Shown: in pieces, positions 23,047-55,489 of the stretch
Position numbering within the stretch: the first letter of the stretch is position 1
Layout of the letters: the number at the start of each line of letters is the position of its first letter
From: Coturnix japonica
Taxonomy: Eukaryota; Chordata; Aves; Galliformes; Phasianidae
DNA length: 64,000 nucleotides
NCBI RefSeq assembly: GCF_001577835.2
Contig: NC_029521.1
Span: 9,786,255-9,850,254 of the forward strand
Direction of reading: 5' to 3'
Program-made: the position numbers and the translations under genes
Notes under the pieces: model-generated
Database searches by the model: none
The model's input: the letters and a program-made list of their open reading frames with translations, nothing else
Told to the model about the DNA's origin: nothing

Positions 23047-23076
23047 GAGGTCACACTAATCAGAGTGCAAAGTGCA
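23047..23076 (-). promoter_or_regulatory. Candidate nuclear-receptor sites upstream of PLA2G12B
   Basis: About 140-170 bp upstream of the PLA2G12B start codon lie an AGGTCA half-site (23048-23053) and a perfect one-base-spaced direct repeat AGTGCA-A-AGTGCA (23064-23076). This resembles the DR1 architecture bound by HNF4 and PPAR/RXR. HNF4A control of this gene is established in mammals; use of this exact site is inference. Confidence 0.35.
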
Positions 23077-25364
23077 TCATGGGGTTTGGACTCACAGAAG
23101 AACACCGGTTATGCATTTGCACAATCCCACTGGAACCGGCCCAGCCATCACGGTACCAGGGGTTTGGCTGCTGTGACAGGGTCCCCCAAAAAGGCCCTTC
23201 CCTGGGGCTGAGCAGGGGCTGCTGCTCACGAGGAAGCCCTTCGCTGCCCACCATGCCCTGCTGCTGCCTGCAGGGTTGGGAGTGTCTGCCTCCAACCTCC
23301 CCTGCTCTGCAGTAGCAGCACCGCTCCCATGAGGCACTGCTGATGCTGGGACCTGTGGGACACACGTGGCCATGAGGGGGTTCAAAGTTACTCATTAAAA
23401 GAAAACAACTGATCAAACCAACAGCAACAGACAGTGCAAACCACTGATAAAGGGAAGAGAAATGGCTCCGTTTGGGAAGCTCTGGATGCATCCCACTCAG
23501 ACACAGCTGCTCTGCAGGCTGCCCTGCACTGCAGTCACCAGAAGCTGCTCCAGTGGCCACTTCTGTTCAGGCACTGCACTGCCAAGGGGAAACAGGCTGT
23601 GGGCTGTTTAATGAATAGCAAACGTAAGTGCAAATCCTAACACGCTGTTTTTCAGGAGGCTCAGGCCCACGTCATGCTTACTGCCCAAACACCAGAGCCC
23701 TGCAGTGCCCGACTGCCAGTGCCTTTCCTGCCCTGTGCTCCAGCTACAGGATAAGGACCGGACCACAGCTGCCAGTACAGGTCAGTGGGGGAAGAGCAGG
23801 CAGTTGTCCTGTGCCTTCCTGAGCAGTGCAGTGCTGGAGCCAGCTGCTGCTTTCTGAGACCTGTTCCTGCCTCAGGAACACTTTGCAGGTGGTGCAGGAG
23901 ACCCAGGTCTGTCCTGCAGGTCAGGCCATGCTGGGGATCCTTCTGGTGATAGTGCAGGAATGGGCAGCTGTTGCTGGGATTTGTTATTAGGCAGCCCCAG
24001 TGAAGGCATCCAGGTGGCCATGTCTGGTGCACAGCTTTGTTACCTTGCTGAACCATATTTCACCCAGTGCAGACAAGCAAGGGACAAATGCTGGCAGGTC
24101 AGCAAGGGATGCACAACACAATGCCTGGTGCGTGAGCTGTGTGTGCACTGTGCTGTGCAGGGTGTGCAGTCTGGAGGCTCTGGGCAGCGAGTGTGGAGCC
24201 AGGGCCACTTGCAAAATCCATCAGGATCTTTTAGGAAAGTTGGACAGGGCTGGGGAGCAGTTGGCAGTGTGCGGGGCCAGGGAAAGAAGCTTCCCTGCTG
24301 GTTCGTCTCTTGTGGTGAAGCAAAGGCCTGTGAATGAAAAAGCAGCCCTGAGCTGCTGCCCCAAAATGTGGTGGCTGTTCTGCCCTCCTCCAAATGAGGC
24401 TGCAGATGCCCCCTCCCTCTGACAGCTTCTCTCTCAGCATGAGGGAGGTATGGGCGGTGGTGAACTCGGACAGCTGGGTTCTGAACCTCATCCTGACCTC
24501 AGAACGAGCAGCTCCAAACTCCACGCATTCATTTCTGACTATGTAATGCTCAAATATAGAGCAGCCCGGGGCAGGGATGAGTCACTGCTCCTAATGGCAC
24601 AGTCAGTGCTGGCAGTGCTGCAGCGTGGTGGTGGGGAGCACTGAGTGGGCAAGGGCGTGTGGGTGGGCTTGGCAGGGCCTTCCCTTTGTGCTGTGCTGTG
24701 GCTGTGATGGAGCATGCGGGGACCCTTCGGGGGTGAGGTGCTGCTGTTGAAGCACAGCCTGAGGCAGGAAAGCCATCAGCCCGTGGTTAAAGTTCGTGCT
24801 TAATGGTGGCTGGGTCAAAGCCTGACTTGGGAGCCAGATGAGTCACTGGTGATCCATGCAGCTGCGTGATGAAACACCTGTGTCCCTTGAGGGGCAGCTT
24901 TGAGCCCAGGCCTGCAGGAGGGGTGGAGGTCTCTGCCCCCATCCCAGCAGCACCGCTGGGTGAATGGTGTTGCCCCACCGTGGCCATGCTGCCAGCTGTG
25001 CTGGGAGTGCTGCCCATGGCAGGCGGCATGGCACATAGCACTGGGCAGGGGTAGGGCAAGGCCTCAGTCCTTGGGCAGTGTAGAAAAGCGAGGGGAGTCC
25101 CTGGGCTGCAGTCAAGGGTTCTGTCAGCAGCACAAAGCTCTGTTCCACAGGCAGCAGTACGGCTTGTCACCAGCTCTTGCTACGCTTTAGTTATTTACTC
25201 ATTGATTTTCCCCAGGTTCCTGATGGCCTCAAATTAAGTACAAGCTCCACCGTTTTTAGAGAAGCACGGGGACAGCTGAGTTGTATGAACTGCAGTAGAA
25301 GTCCCAGCTATAGAAGTGATCAGCCTGAGCGTCTGATGTGTCAGTGTGGTCCCCTGACATGCTG

Positions 25365-25432
25365 GTGGTAGTTGGATGGTCAGACTAGGTGATCTCAGAG
25401 GTCTTTTCCAACCTTAATGATTCTATGACCTG
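25365..25432 (+). repeat. CR1 LINE 3'-end fragment flanked by imperfect direct repeats
   Basis: Contains gatctcagaggtcttttcca and accttaatgattctatga, the CR1 3' terminus. A 19-bp imperfect direct repeat (17 of 19 identical) brackets it at 25324-25342 and 25429-25447. Confidence 0.85.
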
Positions 25433-25997
25433 ACCATCTGATGTGTCCTCCCTTCCCCGGAGCTGCTCAGAACGGGGTGTTTGGCCACCCATCAGGAAAT
25501 GCAAGTATTTACCCTCCCTGACAAAAGGCTCCTCTAGCAGCTGACTGTTTGCTGGGCTGGTTTTGAGTACTGAGCCAGGAGTGCAATGACTTTAACAGCT
25601 GCTGTTACATCCCATAGCAGCTACTGAAAAAACGGAGACCCAAGGCCTGAGCTACGCTCCTCCCTCAGAGCTCTTACATGTATCCTTCCGGGCCAGCATT
25701 AGCTGCCATCCTCTTTTGCAGTCCATTAGAGCCTTGTGCTTCCAAGCGAGACACAAAGCTCGAGTCTGAGGATGTGCTTCAGAGGAACTGGTGATATGAG
25801 CATCCTTCCACACCTGTCTGCCTGGATCATGAAGTGAAGCAGATGAGCTCTGTTTCCAGGAAACGCATATGGTGATAGAAGTCTGTGTGATTAGATTTAA
25901 GACAGCCACATATGACGAGTTTGATGTGGAGGATTTTTCACTGCTAATGGCAGTGGCTTTTATTTTAAGCCCTTTTTTTTTTTTTTATATTAAAATT

Positions 25998-26003
25998 TTT
26001 ATT
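25998..26003 (-). terminator. Candidate distal poly(A) signal for P4HA1
   Basis: AATAAA on the minus strand, next to an A-rich stretch (25973-25987 read on the minus strand). It would give a 3' UTR of about 3.3 kb. Other minus-strand AATAAA hexamers lie at 26716-26721 and 27217-27222, so which is used is open. Confidence 0.3.
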
Positions 26004-29000
26004 ACAAAAAATGTAACAGTAAGGCAGTTTCTCAATTGTCACTCACTGCGAGCCAAACAGTTTTCAATCACCTTTAATACAAAACTAGATTCACACAGGA
26101 GCCACGCTCTTGATCCACGACAGCCCTTGGAGAAATGAAGGGATAAGGCAGAGAGGAAAACCACCACCTGCATCACCACTCACGCACTTAGGACGAGGTG
26201 TACAAACACTACTGCAGCAGAGGAGGATTATCTGCAGCTTAAAGGAAAAACCTATGCTTTCTCTACCGATAACCCAGGACATTTCAGTCTGATGTGCCTC
26301 AGCAGATTTGAGATTGAGTTTTGGGAGTTCTTCCTTTTAAACCAAGTGAAATTTTCCACCGTCGAAAGACAAACTGTTTCTTCTGTGAAGAACTGCAGGT
26401 TGTTGTGTAGTTCACTGACTGAAGAAGCCCCGCACTAAAACACTTGTACTCCCCAAGTGCTGCCTCTTTAGAGACCGTTCTTAAAATGAAAGTCAGCCCT
26501 GGAGCTACCTGATGGGAGCTGAGGGAGGGACCTGCTCAGCAAACTGCCCTGTACATTCCACAAGTTCCTCTGGGCTCGTTGTTCAGCTTTAGGCTTCACT
26601 TGATATAACAGAAAGGTGATTTCTCATCATTTCAGCCCTGCATTTTCCCATCCAACATATGCGAGCCCCCAGCATTTTCTTACAGTGTCACAGTACCGGA
26701 ACAATCACTGCCACATTTATTCAGAATTTCTCTCCTACATTTTACAAATTGTAGCTTTGAATTATTTTCATATGTCAAGTAATTCCTCTGCACACTTCAG
26801 AAAGAAACAGCTGCTCTGTTAATAGCCAGACCAGGCGCTGCTTTCCAAACACCTACATGGTGGTGATGCACTGATTCTTCCTGTGCTAGTTTACTGTGCA
26901 GAACTGGCTTATCTAAAACCATTCAGAGATGCCTCTGAGCTACTGGAAAAAAATGAATGCCCCCAAACAGGATTCTTAACACTCCACTGCTGTCTGTTAC
27001 TTGCAGGGAAAGGGCAGGATTCATCCCTAGTCACCACTGCCTTCTCCTGGAGCTTAAGAAAGGGGAGAAGATAGAAAAGAGAACACCATGGATAGGAAAA
27101 GACTGTACTGACACCATGTAGAAAGGTGAAAACTTGGGTAAGTAAGGATATTATGTTTGCTTGTTTGTTTTTAATTATTGTTACAATTTAGCATTATCTT
27201 TGATCACTCTGAATTCTTTATTTTTGTGAATCTATTTCTGTCAAACACTGCTCTGTTGTACCAACAAATCTGAATGAGTGAGAACTACAGAAGTAGTGGA
27301 GCTGCTTCTGACTTCTCTCTTTACTGGATGGGGCTTTGTTTCACACCTTTCAAAAACACAAGCACAAGACAGGAGGGTGCAGGGCTAAGGATAAAGTTAT
27401 GGAGGTCCCACTGCTAACAGGCTCAATAGAAATCTAACAAGAGATTTTCCAGCAAAGATTTTAAAGTCTCTTCTGAAAGCATGCAGTATTTCAAACACAA
27501 GTACCATAAACTGCATCCTCCATATTCCAGAGGTATTTCTCACATGTAACTGTTGGTTTCTTCTACCTTTTGGCTCAATTTTCAAGATTTTGTGGAGGCA
27601 GAAAACCCAAGTAACTAAAACAGGATTTTTTTTATTCTTGGTAAAGACTTCAGGCTCGACTCCTAAATCAGTAACAACCACCATCATCCAGAAAATCAGA
27701 CTGTTTAGGCAGAATCTGGTGCAGCTCACTTTAATTCTTGTTCCCACCCTAGTGGAATACTCAGCCATTTAGCTAAAAATCCCACTGTAGAAGAGGGATG
27801 GCTCAGGAAAGGGAACCTGCTGCAGCCCCTCCCTGCCCTGCTCAGCTCCTCCTGTGCTGGGGGGTGAAGGGACACAGACAGCAGTTATTCCTCCCACAGG
27901 AATCTCAAGAGCAGAACTGACATCCAACAGCTACAGCTGCCACAGTCTCATCTCCCTCAGAGGTTTTGATGTCATATCAGCTTAAGGAAGACTCGTCACC
28001 AACCGAGGGCCTTGAAAGTCTCTGCACTGCTGATCTGGGGACTGAGTAAGTGTGTATGTGCGTGCTCATGCATGCATGGGTGCGTGGAGTGATCAGCACA
28101 GCTCCAGCCTGGCTCATGGGACTGGCAGCAGCGAAGTAAGCAGCACCACAGCCTCTGCCACGGCCCCTTCCCTGTGCTTCCTTGCTCACCAGTCCCAGCT
28201 GATGGAGTAGCCTCAAGCAAGGTGAGTAACAAACAGCAGAGCAAGGAGAGCAGGGAGAGTCCTGGCCCTGTGTGAGCAGCATCCCCTAACTAAAGGCATG
28301 TCACTGCTGCAGGCTGCACACAGCACCTACGGCAGCAAAAACATCTGCGAAAAGAAAAAGCATCTAAAAAATGATCTAGGATTATAAATAGGCCATCTAT
28401 TCCTCATAGAACTTGAGAACTAGGAGGAAAGGGGTGGAGAGCATTCTGTGAAAACTGAATTTCCTTATCACCTGAAGTCTCATAACCAATCTGAAATTCC
28501 AGTGTCCTAAGGCACAATTACTTCTATTAATGAAGATGGAAATGTTTCCATCTCCACTGCCCAAGGAACAGACGTGTTTACTACTAAGACAGAATAAAAG
28601 CAGCATTTGTTTCTTTCAATGTGGACAAACAACAAAGAGAAAAAACAGAGGAGATGGGCCCTGCTTGCTGTCAGGCTGCTCTGACGCAGGCATGCATTTG
28701 ATGTAACACTGCTGAAGCATTTCATTGGTGCATATGCAACTGGTGGCTCACGTTTTCATGGTTAATTCACCATAGAAGCTAAGAAGGAGGACAGGCCAAA
28801 AATTTGGGCTTTTGTGGAAGTAAGAAAACAGGCCAAAACAGAAAACAGCCTCTTTCCCAGATGAAGACAAACCATGGCCACAGTTTTCACACACTCTAGA
28901 AAAGCAAGGAGTCAGATGTCTGAAAACAGGAGAATAGGAACTGCTTTAATTCAGCCTTCCTTAGAAAGGAGCCCTCCCATTGAGTCATCGGGCAACAGAC

Positions 29001-29330
29001 AGTTGCAACGAGCCCTAAGTGAGCGAGCAGTGGCTGGTCAGAGGGGCTATGGTGAAGGAACACCACACAACACCACAATTGGTTGTAGCCCTCATCTGTA
29101 ATTTGTCCTCTTCTTTTTTCCTGTAACACTCATAGACCTTAATATAATCTGTTTATAAAACCTTAAAGGGGATATTTTAGAAGGAACTAAAAGCATGTTT
29201 GTTTTGTCCACAGATGAAACACTGGTGTAGCTGAAGACTGAATCTGTAGTGGAGTGTTAGTCAATTGTAAACTGTAGGAGATGTGTGCATTTTACACAGA
29301 CTGAATACAGAGGAGAAGGACGAGTCTGCA
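26000..29330 (-). other. P4HA1: P4HA1 3' UTR and downstream sequence
   Basis: Follows the P4HA1 stop codon at 29331. It is non-coding on both strands as far as I can judge, with several candidate poly(A) signals. The transcript end cannot be fixed from sequence alone. Confidence 0.5.
27217..27222 (-). terminator. Candidate proximal poly(A) signal for P4HA1
   Basis: AATAAA on the minus strand about 2.1 kb after the P4HA1 stop codon. It is the nearest canonical hexamer I found downstream of the stop. Confidence 0.35.
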
Positions 29331-50300
<20,970 letters not shown>

Positions 50301-53300
50301 GGCTGTAGCTCAAAGCTGTCACCTCACCAGGTACCTACGAAAGAAACAAAGCAGGTAAAACATCCCTACTCAGCGCACACTTGACTCTAAGGGACAGTTC
50401 ATTCTGTCAACTAAGGAATATCTTAGAAGTCATCGTACTGTCTTGGAATTCACAAAATATTGGTGTTTTTTCCCCATATGTGAAAGCTTCACCTTTCAGG
50501 TATCCGTCTCCTCAGGTGAATTGAAACAACTGCAGGTACTTACAGAAATGGTTTTACAGCCCTTCCGAAGGCAAGATGATTAATTTATGGAGGAAGAAAA
50601 AAAAATAAAAATAAAAGAAGAAATATTACAAAGTGGCTCACTCTGCCTGGTTAAGGAAGAAAAGGGTTTGCTTTGGATTGAGTTGCAAAGTAAAATCTGG
50701 AGAGAGCAAGCTGGAGGCCTGCTTTCTGCCCACACCAAGTCAGAGCCCTCGGCACACCAACGCTCCAAAGCAGCATTCCTCACCTCCTCCTCACCTGCTC
50801 CTCCCCACCATGGGCAGCCAGGCACTGAGCTAAATCCAATTATTCCGAACCCAATTCATCTAAAAGAAAACAACTCTGTAGCGCCCTTCCTTCACCCTGG
50901 CTCAGCTCCTTCCGTTCACTATATAGCCACACAACATCTAGAGAGAGCAGCTGGGAGACAGAACTGGCAGCCAAAGACAATAACATCGGGCAGCGTTGTT
51001 TCTGGTAGCAGCACTGGTTTAATGCGTTTGTGGAACTGCATCTCAAAATGCAATGAGCAGAAACCCAATTCCCAAGACAACCTGAAACACTTACCTATTT
51101 TTCAAGGTAACCCTGAGATACTGATAACATCTGTATGAGATCCTGTGGCTGATATTAGCCCTATTAAACACAAGCTCCAGGTGAGTAATTGCTTAAGGTA
51201 ACAAATCGCATCTGAAAGAAGTACTCTCAAAAACAAGTATTTTGTTGCTTTTCCCTTAAAGAAAGCTGTGTCCAAATGCACCTCTCAGCTCCTGCTTTGC
51301 TCTGCAGAAAGCTGGGTGCCTCCTGCTCACTCTGCAGCCAAACCAACACATCTGTGAATCAACCACCAGGCACAAACATTTCTACTGCACGATAAGTATT
51401 TGTTAATATTATCAGTACTCAGAATTCACTGAGCTGTGTGTTTACTGGCTGTTTGTTCCTAACTTCACCAGCACACTGAATGAACCAGTGGCAACAGTCA
51501 CAAATTGCAACAAGGGAAAAACTCTGTTTAGGTACAAAGAGAAAGTCTGTCACAATGACAACAGCTGTGTGCAGATGAGGTTTCTTTGGGAGCCTCATTT
51601 CCCATTCCTGGAGGACTTTCAAATAGGGCAAGCCCACGCGTAGCCCAGCCCAAGCTCCAAGCTCACCCTGCTCCAACAAGCAGAAGGCTCAGCTGGACAA
51701 CATCCAGAGGTCACCTCCAATTTCATTTGTTTTTCACAGCCTCCAGCTCTCGTGCCTTCCATGAGGGCTCAGGTCCTGCAGCAACGTGCAGCCACCCAAG
51801 ATGACTTCCCTCCCAGCCGGAATTCTGAGCTGGAAGCAGAGCCCAGGGCAGCAGCCAGCCGTGCAGCTTGCACTGCCCTAGCAGCAGTTGCTAAGTAGCA
51901 AGTTTCAAAACTCCTGCTGGAGGATCATTACTTGTTCCCAAATCAAAGAAAATAAGGCTCAGTTAAGAAAGGTGCTGGAAATCCCTTCCACGCATCAACT
52001 GCCAAGTAAGTAGGCTTAATTTCTTCCTGTCAGAGACATGCAGTAAACCAAGACGAAGCTGCTCTCTGTTACTGCCATCAGTCTGGCTCTCCTCCGCAGC
52101 TGCGTCGCTCTGAACACACCAACATGGCACGTGAGCATCTCAGAGAGGAGGGAGCCTGCTGCCCACAGAGAAAACGGTTCCAGTGGGAGTGAGGCTGACA
52201 GCTTCAACACAGGAGGAGTTGCCCAACTTTCTGCAAGACGTATGTTTGCTTTGCTTTGAAACTGTGAAACACGACTGAGGGGGGGAAAAAAAGTACAGAA
52301 CAAGCATGAAGATACAAGCAAAACAGAGCAGCAATGCTGCCAGGTGTGATATGGAACTCCCCTAACAGTAGGGACACACAACAAATGCCATTTCAAACGA
52401 TGGACCTCCAAGATGAGTTTTTCTGATGACTTTTATAGGGCTGCCAAAGTCGTATCAGAGCGATCCCGTACAAGCAGAAGGAAAAGATAAACTGAGACCA
52501 AGTACACAGTGAAAAATACTCAGAACAGCCAAATCAAGGCAGATGGTGGCTGAAGATGAAAGCATCCAGTGAACAACACCATTACACGGCAGTTCTCACT
52601 GTCTGTCCCAAGCTCCCTGGTACCCAATGGGGTCCAGAAAGCAAGAAACCACAGATAGGAAACAGAGTGGAGCACAGACTTCAGTACGGAATTATTCTGG
52701 AACGGCTCTAACTTTATCCCAAATAGCTTGCTTTATTCAGGTAGTAAGCAATCTACTTTAACATGAAGTGAGCAGAGTTTGAGGGTGGAGGAGAGTAGCA
52801 CAAGCAGTGGCAGCTGCCCCCTGCAGCAAAGCTCCCTCTCCGAACAGGGCTGCAGCTGGAGACTTGTGACTGGAATCCTTACCCAAAATGAAAGAACTTT
52901 CCCAAAGTTCTTAGGCACCAAGCACCACTTGCACAAGGCCTGCTGCTATCTCCTGGTATTTCTGCCTGTTCTGCTGGTTCGTAGTGCATATAAAGGACTT
53001 TGTGTTCCTACTTCGATTTGAAAAGACACGAAAGCAGCAGATCCTACACCTCTAAGACCTTAAGTTCATCCTCCAGCTCCTACATGACAGAAGCAGCTTA
53101 CCAGTAAGAGACGGGAATGAATTTCAGAGCCAAGATCTGCACTGTGCTTGAAGTTACAGTCCTGCAGAGTAGAGAAGTCTGTACACAAGTGTGGAGCCCG
53201 GGGATGGAAGCACGTTTTCAGTAGGTTTCTGGCATGGCAGGACTGAATGGAGGCAGCCCTCTCAAAGCACGTTGTTGTAGCTCTCCAAGCCAAGACAAAG

Positions 53301-53762
53301 AGCTCTGGCAATGCAGCAGAGCGCTTATCTTATGAGACACAACAAGCAGGACGCTGTCCTCCTATTCACGCCTCAGCACAACATCCGCAGAGATGCTCGG
53401 AGAATGAAAAGCGCTCACACCGAACATCAGCTGGAGCACAGTATGAGCGGGAGCTCCTTCCTGCTGAACGGGTACCGTGCAGAGCAGCAAAAAGCCCCTT
53501 TTTCTCAAGGGGACTTACAGGAAGGTGCCAAAAAACACAGAGCAAGCGACAGCACCACCACGAGCTTTATTGGCGACCTCAGTGCTCAACAGACTCCATT
53601 TATAAGACCAGTCTTTTCTCAAGGCGTTCCCGCACCCCCCGCACACACAGCACAGAGCAGGGCAGCATTAACGAAGCAGCGCAGTGTCTCGGCCGCACCC
53701 CCCGCAGCTCCCCGGACGGCGGCTCGGGCCTCGGCCCAGCGCGGCGCCTCGCTCCCGCCCCC

Positions 53763-53776
53763 CCGTTACGTAACGG
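53763..53776. promoter_or_regulatory. Perfect palindrome CCGTTACGTAACGG
   Basis: A 14-bp palindrome centred on TTACGTAA, the consensus for PAR-bZIP/NFIL3 and related C/EBP-ATF dimers. It lies about 100 bp into P4HA1 intron 1, inside the CpG island. Confidence 0.4.
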
Positions 53777-53873
53777 CCGGCAGGGCCGGGCACCGGCGGC
53801 GCCTGCCACGTATCGCCCCCACCCCCCGCGGAGCCCGTCCCGTCACAGCGCGGTAAGAGAGGCCGGGTCTCAC

Positions 53874-53965
53874 CTGAGGAGCGGGCGGGCTGCGAGCCGC
53901 ACACGGAGCCGCACACGGAGCCGCACACGGAGCCCCACGAGCCGCCCCACGAGCCGCCGTGACGC
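53874..53965 (-). other. P4HA1: P4HA1 non-coding exon 1 (approximate start)
   Basis: The lower border is fixed by the donor gtgaga after tcctcag (minus strand). The start is inferred from the TATA box and is uncertain by several bases. It includes three copies of a 12-bp tandem repeat in the 5' UTR. Confidence 0.65.
53894..53929. repeat. 12-bp tandem repeat x3 in P4HA1 exon 1
   Basis: Three perfect copies of gagccgcacacg, followed by degenerate gagccccac and gagccgcc units up to about 53958. It lies in the predicted 5' UTR. Confidence 0.9.
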
Positions 53966-53990
53966 TCCGCGCGGTGCCGCCCGCCGTGGC

Positions 53991-53997
53991 TCTTATA
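53991..53997 (-). promoter_or_regulatory. P4HA1 TATA box (TATAAGA)
   Basis: Minus-strand TATAAGA within GC-rich sequence, about 30 bp before the expected transcription start at 53960-53967 and about 120 bp before the exon 1 donor. Confidence 0.7.
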
Positions 53998-54062
53998 GGC
54001 GCGCAGGCCACACCCTCCCGGGCCGCGCTGAGCGGGGCGGGCCGCGGGCGGCAGCCGGAGCT

Positions 54063-54129
54063 ACGTGAGCTCGGTCACAGCGGCGGCCGCCATGGTGCGC
54101 AGGCGCCTCCGGCAGCGGTGCTCCACGTG
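54063..54129. promoter_or_regulatory. Candidate hypoxia-response/E-box motifs upstream of P4HA1
   Basis: ACGTG at 54063-54067 and palindromic CACGTG at 54124-54129 lie about 70-135 bp upstream of the P4HA1 TATA box. HIF-1 induction of P4HA1 is established in mammals; use of these sites is inferred. Confidence 0.35.
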
Positions 54130-54160
54130 GGAGCGGGGGGTCGAGCTTTGTAGTTTTTAA
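54092..54160 (+). other. Short arginine-rich ORF with perfect Kozak context
   Basis: GCGGCCGCCATGG starts a 22-codon frame, MVRRRLRQRCSTWERGVELC followed by two residues and a stop, transcribed away from P4HA1. It may be an upstream ORF of a divergent transcript or chance in a CpG island. No protein family was recognised. Confidence 0.2.
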
Positions 54161-55454
54161 CTTCGCTCTGAACGGGGTTTTGTCAGGCTGACGTGGCCCA
54201 GCTATTTATTAACCAGTGGTGTCAGTGCTAAAGATGAGGCCGCTGACAAAATGAAGCTGTGATAACGTGAAATCAAGCCTTTATTGAAGCCTTACAGTTG
54301 GATCAGTCCCTTGAAGGCCAGCTGGTCCAGCTCCCCTGCAACAAACAGGGTCACACACAGCTCCATGGGGCTCAGCCCCATCCAGCCTGACCTTGGGTGT
54401 CTGCAGGGCTGGGGCATCACCGCTTCTCTGGGCAGCCTCATCAGTTATGGGTTATATCTACAGAGTGTAGTTTATATATACAGAGGGAAAAGACTGCTCA
54501 TTAACTCTCTGTTTAAAGAAGTGATTTGTCTTTCCCCGGCCTTTTCCTAGGAAAGAAACATTTTTTAACAAGAGGTTCCTTGTGGTGAGACCACACGTTC
54601 TCAGCGTGAGCTTGCTAGCTTGATGCATTGGAAGCAGTTAGCAGCTGCTTTGCAGTAATGGGCTGATGCAGTCCCAGTGCTCCTGTCCTCTCATTGGGAG
54701 CAGCAGGTGAGACAGAAGAGCAAGAACTAGCGAGATTACTACCATAACTTATTGGCTCAGCAGATCTACTGGGTTGTTTTAACAGCAGGGTGGCTTTACA
54801 CTGCAGATCACACTTCAGTGCTCTATCTTATTAAGGGAAGATGTTTTGTCCATTAATCCAATTAGCACTGTGGGTTAATAAGATTGTGCTTCCTGAAGTG
54901 GAGCAGCCGCACAAATAGCATAAATATACCTATACTCATAAGCAATGCCAATAACCAGGGTGGTATTTCCCTGTATGCTCATTATGTTTTACAAGCAACG
55001 CTCTCAAGTTACACAACAACTTCTTAAGTAGAACATCTCACCAAAGAGCTAAAGGTGCTGAAAACATTTACGCACTGATAAAATTCCCTTTCTCCTCAAT
55101 ATAGGCAGGTAGGTTCCAGCCCAGGGTAGTGCTTTGAGTATCAGAGTATCTCTTTGGGGACACACGGTCCTTAACTTCAAACAATGTCCCTGAGTTACTG
55201 ACACAGAAAGCAGAGCAGCTTGCAAAAAGAAAAGAAACTAAACAAACGGGAACTAATAACTTTCAGAATAGCTCGAATTGTTGCGGTGGCGTTGTTCCCA
55301 TAATAGCTCCTGCTTGGCAAATTACAATGTGTGGATTTCTGGTACAACGAAACATGCAGGGAAAGCTCGTCCCCGGGCAGCCCCACAGCTTCAGGAGCTG
55401 ATGGAAAGCCGGAGCAGAGCCTGACAGGCACCCAACTGAGCCTGGGGTTTCCGA
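54161..55454. other. Intergenic region between P4HA1 and NUDT13
   Basis: AT-richer than the flanking promoters, with one CR1 fragment. No gene was recognised. Confidence 0.7.
54286..54437 (-). repeat. CR1 LINE fragment, minus orientation
   Basis: Contains gaaggccagctggtccagct and cccctgcaacaaacagggtc, then catccagcctgaccttgggt and ggctggggcatcaccgcttc, typical CR1 reversed 3' region. Confidence 0.85.
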
Positions 55455-55477
55455 ACTACATTTCCCAGAGCTCCTGC
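55455..55477 (+). promoter_or_regulatory. ZNF143/Staf-type promoter element for NUDT13
   Basis: ACTACATTTCCCAGAGCTCC (continuing TGC) matches the ACTACAATTCCCAGCATGC-type element bound by ZNF143/THAP11, which usually sits close to start sites. It lies 144-166 bp before a candidate first-exon donor. Confidence 0.5.
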
Positions 55478-55489
55478 TGGGGGAAGAGC

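Larger units (their letters stand above)
22910..25970. other. Intergenic region between PLA2G12B 5' end and P4HA1 3' end
   Basis: Moderately GC-rich, with many short chance reading frames. It holds the proximal PLA2G12B upstream region and one CR1 fragment. No additional gene was recognised. Confidence 0.6.
53600..54150. promoter_or_regulatory. CpG island at the P4HA1 promoter
   Basis: A dense run of CG dinucleotides and high GC content contrasts sharply with both flanks. It spans the P4HA1 TATA box, exon 1 and the start of intron 1. It could also serve a plus-strand divergent transcript. Confidence 0.85.

Noticed and set aside
25973-25987. Poly-T run as the tail of a processed pseudogene
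   Set aside because: No gene-like sequence adjoins it; it sits next to a minus-strand poly(A) signal and fits a simple A-rich end downstream of P4HA1.
53247-54068. 273-codon open frame on the plus strand across the P4HA1 promoter
   Set aside because: Low-complexity Arg/Pro/Ser product from a CpG island, antisense to exon 1; its repeat part is just the 12-bp tandem repeat.
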